Both the position numbers and the translations under genes were made by a program. DNA of 64,000 nt from Smittia aterrima (lineage: Eukaryota > Arthropoda > Insecta > Diptera > Chironomidae): contig CP093829.1 in the NCBI GenBank assembly GCA_033063855.1, positions 7,760,243 to 7,824,242 on the forward strand. The letters are read 5' to 3'. Shown in pieces: positions 1-12,966 of this stretch. The notes below the pieces were generated by a model, which had not been told where the DNA came from, did no database searches, and was given only the letters and a program-made list of their open reading frames with translations. Position 1 is the first letter of the stretch, and each line of letters opens with the position of its first letter.

Positions 1-3000
1 AAAAATCTCAGATAATTGATGTCTTCGTTAAATAATTCTAAAGCTGCTCCTGTCGATGATAACAAACGAATCGTTGAGTTGTTCCGCTTGAGATAAACTC
101 CGGACTTTTCTTCCGGTTTCGGAATACAAGAGCTTGAATAATAGATTTCAGCAAAAAGGGCAGCTGTAAACCACCTCTCCCTTATACAAGCTTACACTTT
201 CATGTGTCTCATGCTTGCTGCTCCTGCTCTATCTACACGTTCCCCACTTTATGTATTTAGCATTTTTTTTTGTCCAACTTGCTATATATGCACAGCACAC
301 TTAATTTTTCATTTAACAACCGTAGAATTTTCGCAACAAATTTCATGTACTTCCCTCCCTGCTCTTTCTTGCATATTTTCGACGGAAAATGAGAAAATAA
401 GGGTCTTTCGCAGAGAATGAAAAATTGCCGTGCTTTGGTGGAAAGGGAATTTTTCATTGAACGGGGTACGTGGTACGGGCCAAAGCTTTCAATTAATTAC
501 ACGACCGCCGAACGATGAATTCTGTTATTCTTGGTCCATTCAATTCTTGTGCTGGTCGATCCAATCTAAACAGTAATGGATGCGAACTTTCTACATCAAC
601 AGCCAACCCTGGACCCAATTTTCATTCCGAAACGTAAAACTTTATGCTTTTAGATGAATATTAAAGAGTTTTTCGTATTAATATTTCCACGTCGTCGCTT
701 TCTGCTTGTTTGTTGTTGCTTGCCTTCGTGCTTTTCTCTCTTTTTGGAGGAAAACCTTTAAAGCTGTTAAAGATAAAAAATTTACAAGGAAGTGAGGAAG
801 AATTCTTGCGAGAAATATAAGACGTTGAGTAAGAACTAATTTAAAATGAAGTTGAAGATTCTCAGCTGCACTTTTGAGCTGAGTGTTCTCTCGGAACATT
901 AACTTTCCTCTTCAGTGTTTCAAACGAAACGTCGGCAAGATGTGAAAGACTTGAAAAGCAATTATAATTAAAGTTTCCTGCCCACGCTATAATTTAAAGA
1001 GCTACACAAAAAAAAAACAACATTGTTCTCCGCTTTCGCTCATGTGAAGGAAGATACACTGAGCAGCGCTGTATGTAAATCTCCATCATCTCCATGCACG
1101 GTTCCAGTTTTTGTTTCAATCTCTCTCTCCCCTCAGCAACGCCCCTGAACAAACCTTGCAGTTTTCTGTATCCTCCACATAAGAAGTGTACAAGCAATAT
1201 AAATAGAGCTCGGGCTCTCGAAGAATATTTGCAAAACGCACAGAAATTGCATCCTAAATCAGGCAGTTTCGTCCAGGCCGCACCGTGTGTGTGAAACCTT
1301 TTCAACAAAAGTAAACAGAAAATACATTTTCTAACGAACAGCAGGAGAAAAGTTTTGCACAGGAAACTTTTGTAGAAAATCTATTTTCCTCCTACATGCA
1401 CAAAGTGTAAGTGTATTTTCTATCTCATGAGCTTTTTCATCTGAAAAAATTTTCATTTCAATCGCCATGTGTGTGTACGATGTCTGTGGAAATTCTCTAG
1501 TTAGGAGGATAACGACTTTCTTGTGTGCGTAAGTATGTGCAATGTGTGTAGAAGGCAAAAATACTCTTCTCATTTATTCTTTTCTTCTACCGCCATGTAT
1601 ACATCGCATAAAATCAATACTTCCTCAGACATGTATGTTTAAAATATTATTCTCAACTAACCCACCCTCTTACTCACTCCCTTATTGAACTTCATCCTTT
1701 AACTTTTCTCCAGTCACCGCTCCGCAATTTTCAAAACTGCTCCGCTTGTGCCGCACGAAACGGGATGCGGAGAAGCAAAGCATAGATAGATGCATACTTA
1801 GATATTTATACACGAAAGGCAATGGCGAGCACGATGATTAAGAGCGATCGATTTCGTATTTTTTGGGGAACTGAGATGGGTCAACATGGATTCGTTGTTA
1901 TCGAAAACATTCTTAATTAATTACTGCGTGCAATTGAAAACTGCATTGTCTTGCACACGTTTTTCTATTGCACGTAAAGTCATAAAACAAAAGTCATTGC
2001 TCTTCGTTTATGAGCAAAAATATAAAAAGCAGCTGAGAGAGAGCAGAAGTCCAATGCCACGTTTCTCAAAGTCAAACCGACTCACGAGTCGAAGCATCCA
2101 AAAATAATTAATTTAAAAATGGAAATAAGAAGAAAAAGTTTATTTATTTCTTGCACGACGTGAATTTAAAAAGTTCACGGACACATCAGAAGCTTGAGTG
2201 TGTGTTGCGAGACCTCCTTCTTTCGAACTCTCCTCATCCCAGTGAGAGCTTTTTTTTTATTAGACAATATAGCAACTACCAAGCTTATTCCAAGGCAAAC
2301 TAATTGAATTCCCGAAAGGGAGGCGAGCACGCAGATCCCGTGAAAAGATTCGATGCGGGGCAGAAGGTGATGTGCTTCTACCACCCTCGGCTTGAGCATG
2401 GGAAAGAGAATTCGCTCGCTTGCATATATGACGGGAGATACAAATAATGAAAATTAAAATTCTTCGCTTTACCTCTCAGAAGTGTACGAACGAACGAACG
2501 AGCGAACGGAAAATAGGGAAAATGTTTTTCTCTTGGTCGGGAAATTGCTTTTCTCAATGTACATAAGACAAACAACTACACTCACTCACCCACACACTCA
2601 AGGCACCTGAACACAAGGAAAAAGCTTAATGAATTTTCTTTCCACATGCCTATCGCCCTGCGAGTTGAACTCTCAGGGTAGAAAATGAATTTCTATGATG
2701 CCCCATCGTTGCCTTTGTCTGTGTTGAGTCTTCGGTGGAGGAATCTACACTGAACACTATCAGGCGACGAAGAAAAATATATGCTCGAGAGTCGGCAACA
2801 CAAAAAAAGAACACGACGAGCGACGATACATACAAAGCCCGAAAAAAGCACATAAAACTGAGAGAAAGAGAAACTCTGAAAATATCGGCACGGATGTAGA
2901 ATGTAACCATGAATGTTCAGTTCTTAGTCAGTTCAGTGTTGTAAGCTATTTAAAACGGTTCGGACGTGGAAACTGAGAAGCTCTCGTTATCAAAGAAATA

Positions 3001-4536
3001 TATTAAGAGAGAGGAAAATAATTCTGGCAAAGGAGGAGAGTGCTATATGAAGTTTTAGTTGAAAGAAAGGAATGTTTAAAAGAAAAATGAATTCGAAAAA
3101 TGTTTGCTCGACGACTAGAAGGAAATAAATTGAATGTGTTTTATCAAAGCTTCACCGTGAGCAGTGATAGTTGTTCTTCCAAGGATTAAATGTTGAAAGA
3201 AAGCGCAACTTGCGAAAGAAAAGAAAAATAAACAAATTATCGTGAGAAAATAAGAAAGAAATTGCGATTGTGTTATGCAAATTTCGTGGGATCTCCTTTG
3301 AATCGAAACGAGGATAAACCCGGCAAAGTTGAGGAAAATAAATTGCAATTTACGAAACGTCTTTCATTATCGCTCTTGATAAAAGGTAAAAGATTTTTTT
3401 TAAATTAACATCGTCTTGATGCCTCTACAGAGCAGAGCGCGCATAAAAGCAACGATCATCGTCAGACGATGTTTTAAAAAATGCAAAAGTTCTCGGCTTG
3501 TGTTATTAGTTGGACAGCGAGTAAAAAAAAATGAAATAATAATAAATCATAAACTGAAATTTGAAAATGAAGAATGAAGACTAAAGAATGGAAGAAAATT
3601 GTTCCGTCCTCCTCGGTAGATTAATTACTGCTTTTTTATATTTTCCCTTTTTTTGCTTTTACACTCTCGAAGAAATATTTTTAGATTAAAGATTTTTTTT
3701 ACACAATTCCCGCGAACTCCCTCACGAGAGTACTTCCCATGCAATTATTTTGAATTTTCATTTCAAAATTATTTCTCGAAATTAAATACTTTGTGTCTGC
3801 GGTGCTGCCTAAGATAACGAGAGTGAGAGAGAGAGACAAAAGCAAAGCATTCATTGATAAGAAGGAAATATTTTGCGGCACAAGGAGAAGAAATAGCACA
3901 TGAATCGGCAACAACAATCACAAGCAAAAGATTTCGGAGCAAAACTGGTTTATCGAGTCTTCAAAGGAGAGAAGAGAAATAAGAACGTGCTGCAAGAGCC
4001 GTAGACTATAGCCAGAAGAAAAAATACTTAATACAGAAACAACTTGAAATTGTATGAAGCTTGCAGCTTTTTCTTTGTTTAGCGCGGCTGACTGAGAACG
4101 AAACCTGACGGTTCAGGGTCAATTTTGATGTTGTTTACCAAACGATTATTTCTTCATGCAAAAAAAAACCTACGCTCGGTCTAAGTAAAATTAAAAGAGT
4201 AATCAAGAGAACCAGGAAATTTGAGTTTAGTTTGTAAGATGAAAAAAGTTTCGTGCAGTAATGCAATGTCTGGGAAAGTTTTCTTTCTCGCTCTAAGCGA
4301 TTTTCTTTTGTGCTCGTCTCAGAATTTTCTTTAAAACAAAAAAAAGAAAAAAAAAACTTGAAATGCAATTTCTTGAAAATATTTGATGTGGTCACGATAA
4401 TTTTAATTAAAAAGACAATTTGTCATAAACTTCAAGAAAATAATTAAAATCATTTAGATTAGAAACCGTTTGACCGACTTTTCAAGTCTATAAAAAATTG
4501 AATATTAAGTCTAAGTATCATTCCTTCTCTTTACAG
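1..4536. other. Upstream region / 5' intron of Tet, no coding exon recognised
   Basis: About 4.5 kb before the first recognisable Tet exon. The short open frames on both strands lack coding composition and paired splice sites. It contains a GAAC-type tetranucleotide run near 2,486-2,508, a GA-rich tract near 3,825, TATA-like strings near 1,199 and 2,021, and a short inverted repeat near 3,458-3,472 (CATCGTC, one base, GACGATG). No CXXC zinc-finger exon, which long insect Tet isoforms carry, was found here. It is probably outside the window. The best-supported element is the core promoter near 2,935. Confidence 0.5.
2928..2968 (+). promoter_or_regulatory. Candidate Inr + DPE core promoter upstream of Tet
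   Basis: Three overlapping initiator-like TCAGT motifs lie at 2,917-2,938. Taking the last A (2,935) as +1, the sequence GGACGT occupies exactly +28 to +33 and fits the insect downstream promoter element RGWYVT. The Inr is TCAGTG, one mismatch from TCAKTY. This fixed-spacing match suggests a TATA-less start site that would give a shorter Tet transcript from inside the gene. A possible first-exon donor (AAAAG then GTAAAAG) follows near 3,385. Start-site data are lacking. Confidence 0.4.
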
Positions 4537-7500
4537 ACAAGCTACCGAGGTAGAAAAGCATTAAACTTAGGAGGAGTCGTTTCGCCGCGAGCTAAGCAAC
4601 AAAAAGCCTCGAATAGCCCTCAACCAGCAGCCGTTCCCCAACAATCGCCAAACCCGTCCTCAAGCATAAATCACGAGGTGAATCTGCAACAGACAAATTT
4701 GATCGGCATCTCAACGACGCAGATCACAGCGCAACAGCCTCAACAGCAATCTCAAATAACGAATATCCAGCAAGCGCCAACTTCAACGCAAATAATGAAG
4801 GAACATCACCAACAGCCGATGGTAAGTTGCAATTTTGAATCTTTGTGACTTTGTTTCGCAATCTTCATAAAGTTATGAACTTGTTTGATCTTAGAAAAAC
4901 GATAAAGCTTTCATTTAATTAACTTTCTTTATCGGAATTGCAATTTTGAGCTGATTGGATTTCTTCTTGTTTCAAGACGAGTTTTGATTAAAAGCTTGAG
5001 CGTCAACTGCTCAACGTGTTTATAGTTTGACGATACAAAATCTGCAGAAACGAAACAAAAAAAGAAAACTTCCCCAAGCGCCAATTTTGAATTTTGCTGA
5101 AAAGCAAATTTCAACATCGTCCTAACTCATCTCAGAAACTTAATTTGATTTAAATTAATTTTTTACAACGAAGCAAGAGAGAGAAGCTCCTATGTGAACA
5201 TGTTTTCTGCATTCTGTGCGCATATCAATTGCGCAATTTTCTATTGAATTTTAGAAGGCGAAGCAAAAATATTTGCAAAGATGAGGAAAGAGGAGCATCG
5301 GGGAAAAAAAATCGTGTTGTTGAAAGTTTTATCACGAGACTCACCAACACATCTCCGTCTACCTATAATTGAATTTTCCCGAAGTTTTCACTCAAAGTTT
5401 TCCTTTTTTTTGTATTCTACACTTTGCTATTGAAAGACCGTAAAAAAGAGTTCGCAAGACAACGGAAGAAACTAACAAAATTACGGAATTCCGCGATCGT
5501 TCGTCGATAAATTTTAATTTTCTTTTTCCTTCTCTCATAGACTCCAATGGCTTTCTATCCGACTGCATGGCAAACAACCACAGCGGCACCATCATCGACA
5601 GACCAAGCATGGCAGAATCAGTTCATCCAACAGATACCCCAAAATGTTAGTGCACCGTCTGTCTCAGCCACAGCAATCACACCGTTGAATTCACTTGATT
5701 TTCAACAGGTACCTGATTGAAAAAGCCTTTCTCGAAATATTCTAAACATTTGTTTCTCATTTTCACAGGGCTATGCTTATCCAGCGAATGGATACGTTCA
5801 AACAGCTGGTCTACAGTTCGATCCTAACTATAGTCGAACAGCCACGACTTATAGCTCGCCGACTATTCAACGTTACGAGTTTCAAACTCAACAAATAACT
5901 CCAATTAATCAAGTGTCGTTGCAAAGTGTCAGCTTTGCTCCAAACGTGACCTACAGTCAGATCGCAAGTCCTGCAGTGCTGCTAAACCACCAGCAACATC
6001 ATTCACATTATTCAGCACATCAACAACATGGAGATCAAAATAAGGCGATGACAATGTCTGCAGCTTTATCAGCAACGGCTTCGGGAAACGAAATGCCTGG
6101 CTATCCTCGAGTGAACAGCGTTCCGCCGCGCTCACTCAATTGTAATGGATACCCAGGCATAAACGAATATGGCGGAAATTCAATTAGCACAACTGCTCAG
6201 ACTCAAGCCGTTACCAATACGTCTTCGGTCCAAGCATCTCAAATGCAACCACCCCAAGTAACATCGCGGCCAAACTCAACTAATCAAATGTATCAAATGC
6301 AATCGCCCGGTCACCAAAGCAGCAACATTCACATGAGTCCAACACCACAAGCTCAATCTCCTTCAAGTCATCTCACTCAACAACATTATCAGCAGTCGAC
6401 ATCGCAACACGATAATCAACAACAGCAACAAGATTGGAATCAACAAAGTTCCTGGAATGATAATCGTCAACGCTCGAATGACATTTTCAATCAATCCGAT
6501 CGAATAAATCTGAACACGCGATTGAAAACGATGATATTGAATAAGAATGACAAAGATCAGCAACAACAACAGCAACCTACCAATCATTTTTTATCGTATA
6601 GCCACCAGCATCTTCCCGAGCAGCAACTGCCGCTTATTAACAACAACAATCAGGATCTAGGAAGCAAGACAAGCAGTAATGAAACAACAAAGCTTACAGC
6701 TAGAGATGTTGGTGGCTCTGAAATCGATGACTCATGGAAGTCGTCGATTATGAAGCATGAACAAGAGAACGAGACCACAGATTATTCAAAGCAAAATCAG
6801 CAGGAGACGAATGAGAATAATAATATTGATTCAGTCGGTGGTGGTGTGAAGGAGAATGAAAGTGTCGGGAAATCAACCGAACAAGAGACGACTGACTTGA
6901 ATCCAATTGAACCACAATTTGACATTAAAAATGGTGCTGAAACTATTTGTGATCAAGAGCAACTTCGATCATCACCGAATACCAACCAAAGCATACAAAA
7001 GTCAGAGAAATCTCTGGCAGCGGAAAGAGAGAAGCAAAGTTATTCGTATCACTCAGCGCATGAGTATCAGCAGCATAAAAATATGGTGAACAACATTAAG
7101 AAAGAACCTTCCGAGGAGACAGCTACAGCTGCTGCTGGAAGCGTTAAATACGAAGGATATGAGAAGAATTATCAAAATTTCATTCGTTACGCGGATTTTT
7201 GTGACGCTCAACAGCCGCAATATGATCAGAAGCAAACGAATTATCAGCAAGACTATATGCAAACGCAAGGATATTACAACAACTATCCTTATCAGAATTG
7301 CGCTCCACCATCGCAAAACTACAATTCACAGACTTATCAGCAGTTTATGACGCAACAAGCTGCGTACCAGCAACACGGACATCTTCATCAGTCATCGAGT
7401 TTAACTAACTTTGAACAACAGATTCCTTTGCATACATATCCAATTCCAAAGCACGGTCCTGGTAGTGGCGTTGAAACTCCTTTTCAACCTACGAACATTA

Positions 7501-10500
7501 AAATCGAACCGAATCTACCGAGCAACCTTCATTCTTCTTATCCGATTATGGGTGAGAACATGATGGGATCCATGAAAGATGATAACGAAAGGTTCTCACG
7601 CTCAAATAACAATAATGAAGCTCCAGTAACTCCAAAGTCAACGAAGGAAGAAGTGAGTCCATCGAGAGTTGTTAATTAAAAAAATATTTTTCATTTCAAC
7701 TTTTTCTTTTAAAGCTTCATTCACAGATTGGACCGGAGAAACTTGCTCATGAGGAAGTTCCGTCGCCTTTGAAGGTACAAGCTCAGAAAGCTCCCCCAAG
7801 TTGTGGCTCTAGTCGAAGCAAAAAGCAAGCGGTGAAAGACATTTACAACGAACGAAACAATAAGCCGGAAGTTCCCGATTGCGACTGTTTCTCATCCGAT
7901 AAAAAACCACCGGAGCCCGGAAGTTATTACACTCATTTGGGTAAGCGGAATGAATAAGAAAGTCGAGCATTTGTGTTAATATTTTGGTCCTCTCTTCTTT
8001 TTATTAATAAAGGCTGTGCAGCAACTCTGGAAGAATTGCGGAAAGAAGTTGAGCAACAGGCGGGGCTGAGTGGAAAGCAATTGAGAATCGAGAAGGTTTT
8101 ATACACAGGCAAAGAGGGAAAATCAAGTCAAGGATGTCCCATTGCCAAGTGGATAATTCGACGTGTTGATCAAGAAGAGAAAGCTTTGTTCATTGTGAAA
8201 CGACGTCCGGGGCACCGGTAAGCGATCGGCTGTTCTTAGAAAAATCAATTCTTTCTCTCACAACAAAACAAAACACACAAAACAAAGACACAACAGAAAC
8301 ATAATTTATAAAAGACAACTCAACACGTGACTATGATTTCTTCGACAATCTTCTTCTTACTTAATCTATTTGGCCTAAACTTTTATGGTTTCAATGCTTG
8401 GTGGAAGAGATTTTTATGTTGCAAAATCGAATTAACGCAAAATTTCTTTTGGTAATTATTTATTTCTTAAATGAGCTTAACGTCTCTTGCTCTTTACGAT
8501 AACGACTTTGAGTGTTAACATTCTCCTCATTCGTCTACAGGTGTAAGGCTGCTTTTGTCGTCATATCAATCGTTGTGTGGGACGCTATGCCTTTAATCGA
8601 AGCTGATAATATGTACAAGCTTCTGGTGCATAAGCTCAATAAATTTGGCTTACCAACAACTCGTCGATGTGCTACTAATGAAAATCGAACTTGTGCTTGT
8701 CAAGGTATAAATTGTCGCTCACCTCCGACTGTCACATCCATCAAACTAATTTCATTTCGTTCTCAATTGTCAACAGGCCTGGATCCCGAAACCTGTGGTG
8801 CTTCTTATAGCTTTGGGTGTTCATGGTCGATGTATTATAATGGTTGTAAATACGCGCGATCGAAAACGGTTCGAAAGTTTCGTTTATCTGTAAAAAGTGA
8901 AGAAGCGGAAATTGAAGAGCGAATAAATTATTTGGCGACGATTCTCAGTCCAATGTATAATACGATAGCGCCCAAAGCATATCTCAATCAAGTGCAGTAT
9001 GAAGTTGAAGCTCCTGATTGTCGTTTAGGAAATCCAGCATCGAAATATGGAAAACCTTTCTCGGGCGTAACTTGTTGTGTCGATTTTTGCGCGCATACTC
9101 ATCGAGATCTTCACAACATGCAAGACGGTTGCACAGTTCAAGCGACACTATTAAAACCAAGACCTTATGGTGTCTCACCAGAAGATGAACAATTTCATGT
9201 TCTTCCTTTGTACACGATGGACGGTACCGATGAGTTTGATAGTGAGGATGGTCAGAAGAAGAAACACGAAACGGGAGCCGTCACAGTTTTAGAGAAGTGA
9301 GTCAAGTGTAAAACTTTCGAACCATAAAACAAAACTTTCCCCTTTTCCCAGAAATATAAAGTTCAAACTAACAAAAATCTTTCTTTGTTTGTTAAACTAG
9401 ATTTGCAACGGAAGTACGAGTAAGATCAACTCCACTTCAGCCATGTAGAAGACATGGAAAGAAACGTGGGAATGGACTGTCAACTGAAGACGGTTTACCC
9501 GAGCAACCATTGACGCCAATTCAAACTCCTCCAGTGGTGCCAACTCCTGCTCCACAAACAAATCTACCTGCACAAAAAGATTCTAAGTCAAAATCGAGGA
9601 GTCGAAGTAAAAGTGGAAGTTCACTTGCTCAAGCAGCCATGAATCAAACACAACTGTCTTCGCAACCATCGCCAAACCCTGCACAAAACTCTCAGAGCCT
9701 GCAAAGTGCATTTACATCTCCGAATCAACAACAAAACACTTCGAATCAACAAACTCAATTATCATCCGAGACGACTGCGACAGCAAACGGTAACAATACA
9801 AGTACATTATTGGATATGGCATCAATGATTGACAATTTCACTGATGCTCAGCTTCAATCCAATCAAATATCAAGCACCGTTTTAGATTCTCCTTATTCGT
9901 ATGATTATCAAACCGGCCAATATATTGATAACCGTCATTTTCACTATCAATGGCAACAAGATTACAAAATGCGTGCTGAAGAGATTTCTCCTGATACGAC
10001 CACACGACCTGGCAGCAGCAATAGCAGTAACAATAGTAACTCCGCGTTTAGTCCAAGCATTCAGAATCAAGCGCTTTTCGAATCGAATAATAATAATATT
10101 CAAAACGATTATAACAAAAGCCAACAGCACTATCATCAGCTCGAGACGGCTTTTGTTAAACCTAAAGCTCCGAATCATTCTTATGGAAATTACCCGCCGC
10201 ACCAACCAGTTCTACAACATCCGAATAATTATCAATTGTACTCAGCATATCCTTATGATCCTTACAGTTATAATAGTTACAATAATTATTCGACGAATTA
10301 TCCGACGTACAACATGAACTACGGGCAATCGCCAGCGCCTCAATCGAATTGGGGACTTTATCAGAATTCTCCGATGCCGCCATCAGCAACACCAGTGATT
10401 CCGCCTCAGTATCCACCGAACTTCCAGCAGCAAACAATAATCGGAGGAGCTGCAAATCAGCATCAGCATCAGCCACCAATGAATGCATCGTCTCCAAAGT

Positions 10501-11242
10501 CGGAAGCTCTTGGGGAAGTCACAGAAGTTAATGAGAACGTGGAGTGTTTTCAAGATAAGCAAATGGGAGGAGTTGCTGTCGCTCTTCCGCACGGAAGTGT
10601 TGTTATCGAATGTGCAAAGCTTGAAATGCATTCAACGACTTCGTTAAAGAAACCAAATCGATTGAATCCGAATAGAATTTCTTTGATCTTTTATCAACAT
10701 CGAAACTTGAATCGACCAAAGCATGGAACTCTTGAATGGGCTGAAAAAATGCGACTAAAGAAACTTGGAATAACAACCCCGGAGAATGATCCGGATCTCA
10801 AGGAGTTGCTTGAAGACGATGAGATAAAACATGAGTTCATGGATGAAGAAGAGGAACTACCACCTGTCGTAGTTAAACCAAAGAAATCGAGATCGAAGAA
10901 AGATAAAAATTCTTCCGAGGAGAAGACAATTACGTCGACGGTGTCGCTCAAGAATAAAAGCGACAATCAAGATAAAACGCTCAATAAATCAACCACTTTG
11001 ACAACGACAAGTTGGACAACACTCTTTCCAATGCACCCATGGTAGGCTCAAACATTAATTTTCTTTTAATTTCCTGTCTCATCCTATGAAAAGATTTTCT
11101 CAATCTTCATTACAGCGTCGTGACGGGACCGTACAAAGAGAACTCTCAACAATCGACTCCTTCAAACACTGACCCGCCATCGCCAAACGATGGAGCTCAA
11201 CAACAACCGACAACAGATCCACTCGCTATCACTAACACTTGA
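4537..11242 (+). CDS. Tet: Tet methylcytosine dioxygenase, 3' nine coding exons (5' end not seen)
   Basis: This encodes an Fe(II)/2-oxoglutarate dioxygenase of the TET family, a nuclear enzyme that oxidises 5-methylcytosine and in flies is also implicated in 6mA and RNA modification. Exons are 4537-4821, 5541-5708, 5769-7652, 7727-7940, 8013-8217, 8541-8704, 8777-9296, 9401-11041 and 11116-11242. All phases join, giving 1,735 codons. The first three exons are a Q/N/S-rich disordered region of about 780 residues. The Cys-rich domain follows (for example the motif TGKEGKSSQGCPIAKW), then the double-stranded beta helix with the iron motif HRD (codons 9100-9108). The third iron ligand is His at 10629, in LEMHSTTSL, and the 2-oxoglutarate Arg and Ser lie in NRIS. 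A low-complexity insert of about 330 residues splits the helix, as in other TETs. The C-terminal VTGPY motif is present. Missing: a CXXC domain and an assured start codon. Confidence 0.93.
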
Positions 11243-11539
11243 TTAATTCCGTTAAACGTTTTAAATTTGATGCAAAAGTACAAAAAGCAATTCAACTGAA
11301 TGAAGAGAAACCAAGAAAAAAATTGTAATTTAGCGTTTCTTATTTAACTTATTTCGACGATTTTTTATCTCTCACTATTTATTTATGCTGCTGACAACAT
11401 TTTATTCTTCATTTAAATCTAATTTATTGTGCGACTTTAGGAATATATTTTTGATACTTTTGGGGGGCGATACTTTCTTGTTTTATTGAAATGTATCTTA
11501 AGCTCAACCGCAGAGGAAAAACTAATCTTGTGCGAGTAA

Positions 11540-11545
11540 AATAAA
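11540..11545 (+). terminator. Polyadenylation signal AATAAA, Tet
   Basis: This is the first canonical AATAAA after the Tet stop, about 300 bp downstream. A second one lies near 11,908, so alternative 3' ends are possible. Confidence 0.45.
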
Positions 11546-12966
11546 CGGCACAAGATGAGATCCGTAACTATAATTTATTGATAATGTTTTGCCATGAAAG
11601 ACAAAAAAAAAAGAAAAAATGAGATTGTAATTTGCCATAAGTCATCGATCATGATTGAAGGAATTAGTGAAAAGATTAGTGATTTGGAACATTCCACGCA
11701 GAGCTTTTAACCTGTGCGAAGCCAAAAGAAAAAGACGAACCTTTGTTTTGAATGCTTAAAAATTCCAAAATGAATAATTTTTTCACTCGAGATTCCCTTG
11801 CCATTAAGTATTTTATTAATATTTTAGGGGATAAGTAAATTTTAATCTTGACGAAGGCAAAACTATATTTTTCTGAAACATAGCCAGGAGATTGTAAGAA
11901 AGCGTTGAATAAATAGTCATCTTAGAAAGAACTTTGTAATTCAACTCGACAAGCATGACTTAGAGTGAGTGAAACATTTTAATTTATTTCCATAGCGTAA
12001 GTGAACATAATTTTTAAGTTGAAGCCGGAACATCTTTCGACTCATTTTCATCGATTTTTTATGAAAAAATTCTACATGATGATTGTGAGAGAGAAAGAAA
12101 AGTGAGAAAGCAGCATGACTTTGAGAAACAGTTAAAGTAAAGAGCGATGCCAAAAAAAATGTATCTAACTTCGAGAAGCAATCATCAAATTTATAGACTT
12201 TCAAAATAATTGTCTTAAAAATTTTACACTATGAATGAAAGAGAAGGTAAATAATCTATCTTATAGTCATAAAAAACATTTAAGAAACGCATTGCTTCAC
12301 GACATACAGACTAAAATAGGTATTACTAATGTATCAACAATCCAACATTTTGAAAAACAATAAACCTTAAAAATCACTTTGGGCTTGTTTGTCTTTTTTG
12401 ATTGAAACTTTTTATTTCTTTCAGAGACTTTAAGGAAATTCTTGGAATTATTTTCTGATGGAAAATGCAATTTTGTTTTCTTTATAAAGCTTCAGGCTGA
12501 GATAGTAAGTAATATTGATCTAGCAAACTATCCTGGATATATTGAAATTGAATTCAAATTTTAATGTTCTCTCATGAAAAGAACAATTTTATAACAAAGC
12601 TTTCATCGAAATTCAATTTAGTTTGATAATAAAAGGAATTTAATTGAGTTTGGTTTGTAGATCATGTTAGGGGCTATGTTTCTGTTTAGTAGCTCGTCTA
12701 ATTACCGAGAAATTCGCTGAAAGCTCAGCTTGAAATTTGGTTCCGTTTGAGAAGAACTTTGAATGAGACAACTGATCAACAGCCAACTTCATGTTCAGCG
12801 ACAAAGCTTAGAAGTTCGAAAGCTTAAGCTTCGAAAGCTCAGTTTGCTCAGTGTTTTACAGTGTAGTTGCTCAGTTAAAAATGTAGTGAAAATTTCGCTC
12901 AGTGTAGCTGTCGAATCATAACAAATAAGCTTATTTGCAAATAGTCTCGAATAAAAGGCAAAGGCA
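11546..12966. other. Intergenic stretch between Tet and the F-box gene
   Basis: AT-rich, with no convincing coding frame on either strand. The final 130 bp look like an insect 5' leader, with several TCAGT initiator-like motifs; the best is TCAGTT with A at 12,841. No downstream promoter element sits at the expected spacing there. Nothing else was recognised. Confidence 0.4.

Noticed and set aside
1199..2030. TATA-like strings near 1,199 and 2,021 as Tet promoters
   Set aside because: Neither is followed by an initiator at about +30. The Inr/DPE pair at 2,935 is better supported.
6363..7316. Long minus-strand hydrophobic frames opposite the Tet exons
   Set aside because: They are complementary shadows of CAA/AAT-rich codons (read as Leu/Ile/Val) with no splice or start context.
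9882..10631. Several overlapping frames on both strands within the Tet insert
   Set aside because: Low-complexity Gln/Asn coding sequence lacks stops in other frames. The plus frame continuing from the catalytic exons is the only one with family motifs.
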